The position numbers were made by a program, and so were the translations under genes. The notes below the pieces were generated by a model. It was given only the letters and a program-made list of their open reading frames with translations. It was not told the DNA's origin and made no database searches. A stretch of 6,786 nt of DNA from Burkholderiales bacterium. Lineage in GTDB: Bacteria; Pseudomonadota; Gammaproteobacteria; Burkholderiales; JAEUOS01. The stretch's first letter is position 1. Each line of letters begins with the position of its first letter. Shown in pieces: positions 5,574-6,786 of the stretch. Location of the stretch: contig CANGUJ010000218.1 in the NCBI GenBank assembly GCA_947456845.1, positions 1-6,786 on the forward strand, given 5' to 3'.

Positions 5574-6533
5574 ATGACCACCAGCCGACATTCACGCGTA
5601 CTGATCCTGGGCTCCGGCCCGGCCGGTTACTCTGCCGCCGTCTACGCGGCGCGCGCCAATCTCAAGCCGGTGCTGATCACCGGACTGGAGCAGGGCGGGC
5701 AACTCATGACCACCACCGATGTGGACAACTGGCCGGCCGACGCCGATGGCGTGCAGGGCCCCGAGCTGATGGACCGGTTCCGCCGGCATGCCGAGCGCTT
5801 CGGCACGGAAATGATCTTTGACCACATCCACACCGCCCAGCTGACGGCCAAGCCGATCACACTGGCGGGCGATACCGGCACCTACACCTGCGACGCCCTC
5901 ATCATCGCGACCGGAGCCTCGGCCATGTACCTGGGGCTTGAATCCGAGCAAAAATTCATGGGACGCGGCGTCTCGGGATGCGCCACCTGCGACGGTTTCT
6001 TCTACCGCAACCAGGACGTATGCGTCGTCGGCGGCGGCAACACCGCGGTCGAGGAAGCCCTCTACCTTTCCAACATCGCCAGGACGGTCACGGTCATCCA
6101 CCGCCGCGACAAGTTTCGCGCCGAGGCCATCCTGATCGACAAGCTCATGGCCAAGGCCGCCGACGGCAAGGTCCGTATCGAATGGAACCACACCTTGGAC
6201 GAAGTCCTCGGTGACGACCGCGGCGTGACCGGCGTGCGCATCCGGGCGACCGCGGGCGGGCAGACCAGGGACATCGCCCTGACCGGCTGCTTCATCGCCA
6301 TCGGCCACAAGCCCAACACGCAGCTCTTTGCCGGCCAGCTTGAAATGAACGCCACCGGCTACATCAAGACCAGGAGCGGCACCGAGGGCATGGCTACCGC
6401 GACGACCATTCCCGGCGTTTTTGCCGCCGGCGACGTGCAGGACCATGTGTACCGTCAGGCGGTCACCAGCGCCGGCACCGGCTGCATGGCCGCCCTGGAC
6501 GCCCAGCGCTATCTCGAAAGCCAGGAAGCCTAG
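5574..6533 (+). CDS. trxB: Thioredoxin-disulfide reductase TrxB
   Basis: TrxB is the cytoplasmic FAD enzyme that passes electrons from NADPH to thioredoxin, supporting ribonucleotide reduction and repair of disulfides. The 319-residue product (321 in E. coli) has every expected element: FAD-binding GSGPAG at 13-18, QGGQLMTTT at 40-48, the redox-active pair Cys136 and Cys139 in CATCDGFFY, the NADPH fold GGGNTA at 153-158 with HRRDKFRA at 176-183, which marks NADPH preference, and the second FAD motif AAGDV at 284-288. This is the low-molecular-weight bacterial type. The frame is open upstream to an ATG at 5481, but the ATG at 5574 places the FAD motif where homologs have it. A weak AGAG lies about 9 bases before the ATG. 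The gene diverges from the Crp/Fnr-type regulator and is probably co-transcribed with the Smr gene 25 bp downstream. Confidence 0.98.
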   Translation: MTTSRHSRVLILGSGPAGYSAAVYAARANLKPVLITGLEQGGQLMTTTDVDNWPADADGVQGPELMDRFRRHAERFGTEMIFDHIHTAQLTAKPITLAGDTGTYTCDALIIATGASAMYLGLESEQKFMGRGVSGCATCDGFFYRNQDVCVVGGGNTAVEEALYLSNIARTVTVIHRRDKFRAEAILIDKLMAKAADGKVRIEWNHTLDEVLGDDRGVTGVRIRATAGGQTRDIALTGCFIAIGHKPNTQLFAGQLEMNATGYIKTRSGTEGMATATTIPGVFAAGDVQDHVYRQAVTSAGTGCMAALDAQRYLESQEA

Positions 6534-6558
6534 GCGCCGCCCGCAGAAAGCGACCGAC

Positions 6559-6786
6559 ATGGCAGCGGCAGACCCCAGGCAGGCGCTTGCGGACATCCGC
6601 AAGCAGCTGTCCGAAGAGCGGCGCAGGCAGGAGATTGCGGCCAGGGAAAAGACCGAAAAGGACGCGCTCGCGCGCCGTGAAGCCGGCCTGTTTCGTGCCC
6701 TGGTGGGTGATGCCACGCCCGTCAACCAGGGCGACCGCGTGCTTCGCGCCGCCAAGCCCCCTCCGCCGGTGCCGCTGCGCAGAGCG
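6559..6786 (+). CDS. Smr/MutS2-type protein, N-terminal part (cut by window edge)
   Basis: The frame starts with an ATG 25 bp after the trxB stop and stays open to the last base, giving 76 residues. Residues 7-42 are almost all charged or helix-forming (Lys, Arg, Glu, Ala, Gln) and probably form a helix or coiled coil. Then comes GLFRALVGDATPVNQGDRV (43-61), which resembles the phenylalanine-arginine / glycine-aspartate / threonine-proline segment before the Smr domain in proteobacterial SmrA/SmrB-like proteins, followed by a proline-rich stretch (67-73). The Smr domain itself, a nuclease or RNA/DNA-binding fold in this family, would lie outside the window, so the assignment rests on the N-terminal motif and position next to trxB. 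The ribosome binding site is weak. The frame has no stop, frameshift or sign of decay. Confidence 0.75.
   Translation, partial: MAAADPRQALADIRKQLSEERRRQEIAAREKTEKDALARREAGLFRALVGDATPVNQGDRVLRAAKPPPPVPLRRA

Noticed and set aside
5285..5581. 98-residue minus-strand frame in the divergent intergenic region
   Set aside because: It would start inside trxB and run through both inverted repeats. It has no ribosome binding site and no recognisable protein pattern.
5592..6755. 387-codon open frame antisense to trxB
   Set aside because: It has the same register as the trxB codons, so the same codon-bias explanation applies. trxB has every catalytic motif; the antisense product has none.

Overview
This is a GC-rich piece of bacterial core chromosome. 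It most likely comes from a betaproteobacterium (Rhodocyclales, Burkholderiales or a relative). That placement is inferred from high GC, proteobacterial forms of FtsK, LolA, RarA and TrxB, and the gene order; nothing in the window fixes the genus. I see no phage, transposon, plasmid, CRISPR or defence genes.

Layout: positions 1-100 hold nothing I can identify. Four genes then read leftward (minus strand), in transcription order: a Crp/Fnr-family regulator (5248-4574), ftsK (4450-2147), lolA (2150-1512) and rarA (1471-101). ftsK and lolA overlap by ATGA, and lolA and rarA are 40 bp apart, so ftsK-lolA-rarA looks like one operon. A 325-bp divergent intergenic region (5249-5573) follows. Reading rightward are trxB (5574-6533) and, 25 bp later, the start of an Smr/MutS2-type protein cut by the window edge (6559-6786).

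The genes serve cell-cycle and envelope housekeeping: FtsK pumps DNA at the septum, LolA carries lipoproteins across the periplasm, RarA acts at stalled forks, and TrxB supplies reducing power to thioredoxin. The order trxB / regulator / ftsK / lolA / rarA matches the E. coli trxB-lrp-ftsK-lolA-rarA block as I remember it, but the regulator slot holds a Crp/Fnr-type protein instead of Lrp.

I found no new multi-gene system. The points worth a second look are small: a perfect 9-bp inverted repeat in the trxB leader, a second palindromic cluster in the same intergenic region, a consensus TATAAT directly before the ftsK ATG (possible leaderless mRNA), a Crp-type regulator with a conserved DNA-reading helix but altered cyclic-nucleotide contacts, and a TTG start for rarA.
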